DNA from: CAZMJG01 sp964576365
Lineage (GTDB): Bacteria; Patescibacteriota; Microgenomatia; UBA1406; GWC2-37-13
Assembly (NCBI GenBank): GCA_964576365.1
Contig: CAZNUT010000039.1
Coordinates: 1 to 13,436, forward strand
Reading direction: 5' to 3'
DNA length: 13,436 nt
Of the stretch, positions 13,153 to 13,436 are shown in pieces; the stretch's first letter is position 1, and every line of letters starts with the position of its first letter. The notes below the pieces were generated by a model. The model saw nothing but the letters and a program-made list of their open reading frames with translations, was not told where the DNA came from and searched no databases. Position numbers and translations under genes: made by a program.

Positions 13153-13436
13153 TTATAAATAAGTAGTGGGCTGATCGGCTCTCCACCGAAGCATATCTTC
13201 ACGGGATGTATAGTTCACGTGGGATCGTCGATCTATCTGAATACAGTTTCCTGAATTTGCCCCATTCTCAAACGTGACAATGTCTCCATATAAAACCTGC
13301 TCACAAGTGCCATTAGGATTTATAATACAACCCCAATAGGCTGCAAGATCAAGATGTTGAGTAGAATTCATTAAATGAACAGAGGGGACTTTGCCATTTT
13401 CCAGTTGTGGGGGGATATGATCCAATGCTACTAATT
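13153..13436 (-). CDS. C-terminal fragment of an unrecognised protein, cut by the window end
   Basis: The frame is open from the window edge (13436) to a TAA at 13153, giving at least 94 residues. A TTG at 13425 could be read as a start, but the frame continues upstream without a stop, so this is most likely the 3' part of a longer gene. The peptide has three cysteines in spaced contexts (AYWGC, NGTCEQ, SGNCIQ), several tryptophans, and the ending LRWRADQPTTYL. It has no membrane segment in the visible part. Beta-strand-like stretches (EQVLYGDIVTFEN, CIQIDRRSHVNY) suggest a compact, possibly extracytoplasmic domain; this is inference. It ends 36 bp upstream of the ftsH promoter hexamer, on the same strand. 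I do not recognise the family. Confidence 0.6.
   Translation of the reverse strand, partial: LVALDHIPPQLENGKVPSVHLMNSTQHLDLAAYWGCIINPNGTCEQVLYGDIVTFENGANSGNCIQIDRRSHVNYTSREDMLRWRADQPTTYL

Overview
The window reads as a chromosomal segment of a candidate phyla radiation (Patescibacteria) bacterium. The evidence is an AT-leaning composition, a short alanyl-tRNA synthetase without the usual C-terminal domain, a free-standing PolA-type 5'-3' exonuclease, compact gene blocks with 4-nt overlaps, no recognisable Shine-Dalgarno sequences, and small palindromic or tandem repeats of a kind I associate with such genomes. A Peregrinibacteria-like lineage is my best guess, at low confidence. TGA acts as a stop after nnrD, the following gene and the LOG gene, so the code is not the TGA=Gly code of Absconditabacteria/Gracilibacteria. 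I saw no rRNA, tRNA, CRISPR array, transposase or phage gene.

Layout. 71-925 (-): membrane-anchored DsbA-like thiol oxidoreductase whose halves are in circularly permuted order, the most striking object here. 1237-1575 (-): 112-residue tRNA-binding OB-fold protein (MetRS beta/Trbp111 type). 1771-3600 (-): 609-residue AlaRS that keeps its editing domain but ends before C-Ala. 3601-3684: divergent control region with overlapping promoters. 3685-8757 (+): tight operon of an 81-aa unknown protein, NAD(P)HX dehydratase NnrD, an anchored Ig-like protein, a secreted two-repeat beta-rich protein, and SecA. 8888-9421 (+): LOG-family phosphoribohydrolase, convergent with a small membrane protein at 9405-9785 (-). 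10026-10964 (-): 5'-3' exonuclease ending in a probable sliding-clamp-binding motif. 10965-11235: mosaic of at least four small repeat types. 11236-13101 (-): FtsH. 13153-13436 (-): C-terminal part of an unrecognised protein that runs off the window.

How they fit together. Several products concern envelope proteins: SecA exports, FtsH degrades membrane proteins, the DsbA-like protein handles disulfides outside the membrane, and two SecA-operon proteins are themselves exported or anchored. The rest is core housekeeping (AlaRS, tRNA-binding protein, repair exonuclease, NAD(P)HX repair).

Regulation. alaS and ftsH have extended -10 promoters 6-8 nt before their ATG, predicting leaderless or nearly leaderless mRNAs. 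One repeat sequence occurs both inside the nnrD reading frame and in the exonuclease-ftsH gap, suggesting a small mobile repeat that tolerates insertion into coding sequence.
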